Source of the DNA: Onchocerca lupi | Taxonomy: Eukaryota; Nematoda; Chromadorea; Rhabditida; Onchocercidae | Direction: 5' to 3' | Length of the DNA stretch: 64,000 nucleotides | NCBI GenBank assembly: GCA_028564675.1 | Contig: JAOVVO010000085.1 | Coordinates: forward strand, 1 to 64,000 | Part shown: positions 63,146 through 64,000 of the stretch, one piece after another | Layout of the letters: each line of letters begins with the position of its first letter | Numbering within the stretch: the stretch's first letter is position 1 | Position numbers and translations under genes: made by a program | Notes under the pieces: generated by a model | Seen by the model: the letters and a program-made list of their open reading frames with translations, nothing else | What the model was told of the DNA's origin: nothing | Database searches by the model: none

Positions 63146-64000
63146 TATGTCTATACAAAAAAGAACGCTTATTCAAATGTAAAATTTTAAAGCAATCGGG
63201 AAGGAGTTGCAAAACACAACACCGATTTACATAGATTTAAATCAACAGATGGAAAAGTTGAACCAAAAAATAATTTAAAAAATTTTCTTTTGCCTCATCT
63301 AAAAGATCTAATTTAAATTTGAATATAATGATTTCGAATGATTATTTACACTCACTTCTTTCCAGTTTTCTGATACCTTATCATTGAAAGAAGCAACAGA
63401 AAGAATAAATTGGATGATGAAGATATTTAGGTCCAAAAAGAATTTGATAGATTTGATAAAGCAACAGTCAAAAATGATACGCTTAAACAAAAGCTGTTAG
63501 GTAAATTGATTTCTTGCATGCCATTCTATCATTTATTCAAATTCCCTTAAAATTAAACACCATGGAAATCGTTATGAAAACATTGTTTCCAAAGGAATAA
63601 GTTGTAGAGATGCCAAAAAAGGATGAGTTTCATAGATCTTCTATCTGCAAACTCTTCATTTCGGAATAAAATCTTATGCAGTTTTCAGTTTTCTTTCGGT
63701 CTAATTCGTTCGAGCGAATGATTTTCTAGCCAAATTTGAAAGTTATTGAAGATTACAACAAAATTTTTATAATTTTCAATAAAAATGTATAGTTCCTTTT
63801 TAAAATATTTCTATAGCTAGAAATATATTTAAAAATTGATAATGAAATAAAATGAATCCACGATTGTTTCGATGAAAACGAAAAATCATAAATCAATGAA
63901 TGGCAAGATGAGTAATTATTGGTGATAACTAAAACATTCATTGTCATCAGTAGAAGTGCAACAGCTGAGTTACAGAATAACTTTCACTAAAAATTTGCAA

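Larger units (their letters stand above)
62576..64000. other. Right-end intergenic DNA, repeat-bearing
   Basis: Outside the tandem duplication and the dispersed repeat described separately, this is AT-rich DNA with no supported exon. The window ends before the next gene. Confidence 0.45.

Overview
The window looks like nuclear DNA of a nematode, most likely a clade III (filarial/spirurid) worm. It is strongly AT-rich with long T runs. Genes are split into many small exons (about 30-260 bp), and the introns end in the nematode consensus TTTCAG or TTTTAG. The clearest proteins (NCS-1, ERGIC3/ERV-46, STAM, a BTB-PHR protein) are animal and nematode-like. There are no bacterial operons, rRNA, tRNA or CRISPR. 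All gene models were spliced by hand from reading frame, intron phase and splice consensus, so exon borders are inferences unless the family confirms them.

Layout. 1-9.5 kb is gene-poor and holds several locally duplicated AT-rich blocks. 9.5-12.3 kb (+) is a complete neuronal calcium sensor, ncs-1. 12.3-16.5 kb holds two weak orphan exon candidates and a decayed copy of one exon of the 20.8 kb gene. 16.5-19.1 kb (+) is an unrecognised protein with an Arg/His/Ser-rich head. 20.8-24.6 kb (-) is a new-looking single-pass membrane protein of 384 residues. 26.1-29.9 kb (+) is ERGIC3 (erv-46). 31.4-32.6 kb (-) is a small unrecognised membrane-type protein. 34.4-35.8 kb (+) is CutA. 36.4-39.4 kb (-) is STAM (VHS-UIM-SH3-helical core). 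39.4-44.0 kb is intergenic with a reverse-transcriptase remnant. 44.0-50.1 kb (+) is a 14-exon BTB-BACK-PHR protein with one GC-AG intron. 50.1-64.0 kb is different: all four genes modelled there lie on the minus strand and begin with, or appear to contain, a signal peptide. They include a Cys-rich protein with CCC motifs, a longer protein with at least two such modules, a 192-residue secreted protein, and a 44-residue secreted peptide precursor.

Functionally, the left and middle parts are housekeeping: calcium sensing, ER-Golgi cargo cycling, endosomal sorting, a likely CUL3 adaptor. The right end looks like a cluster of lineage-restricted secreted proteins, and with the 20.8 kb membrane protein it is the most novel material in the window. 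I saw no operon-like spacing (about 100 bp between same-strand genes), so each gene probably has its own promoter.
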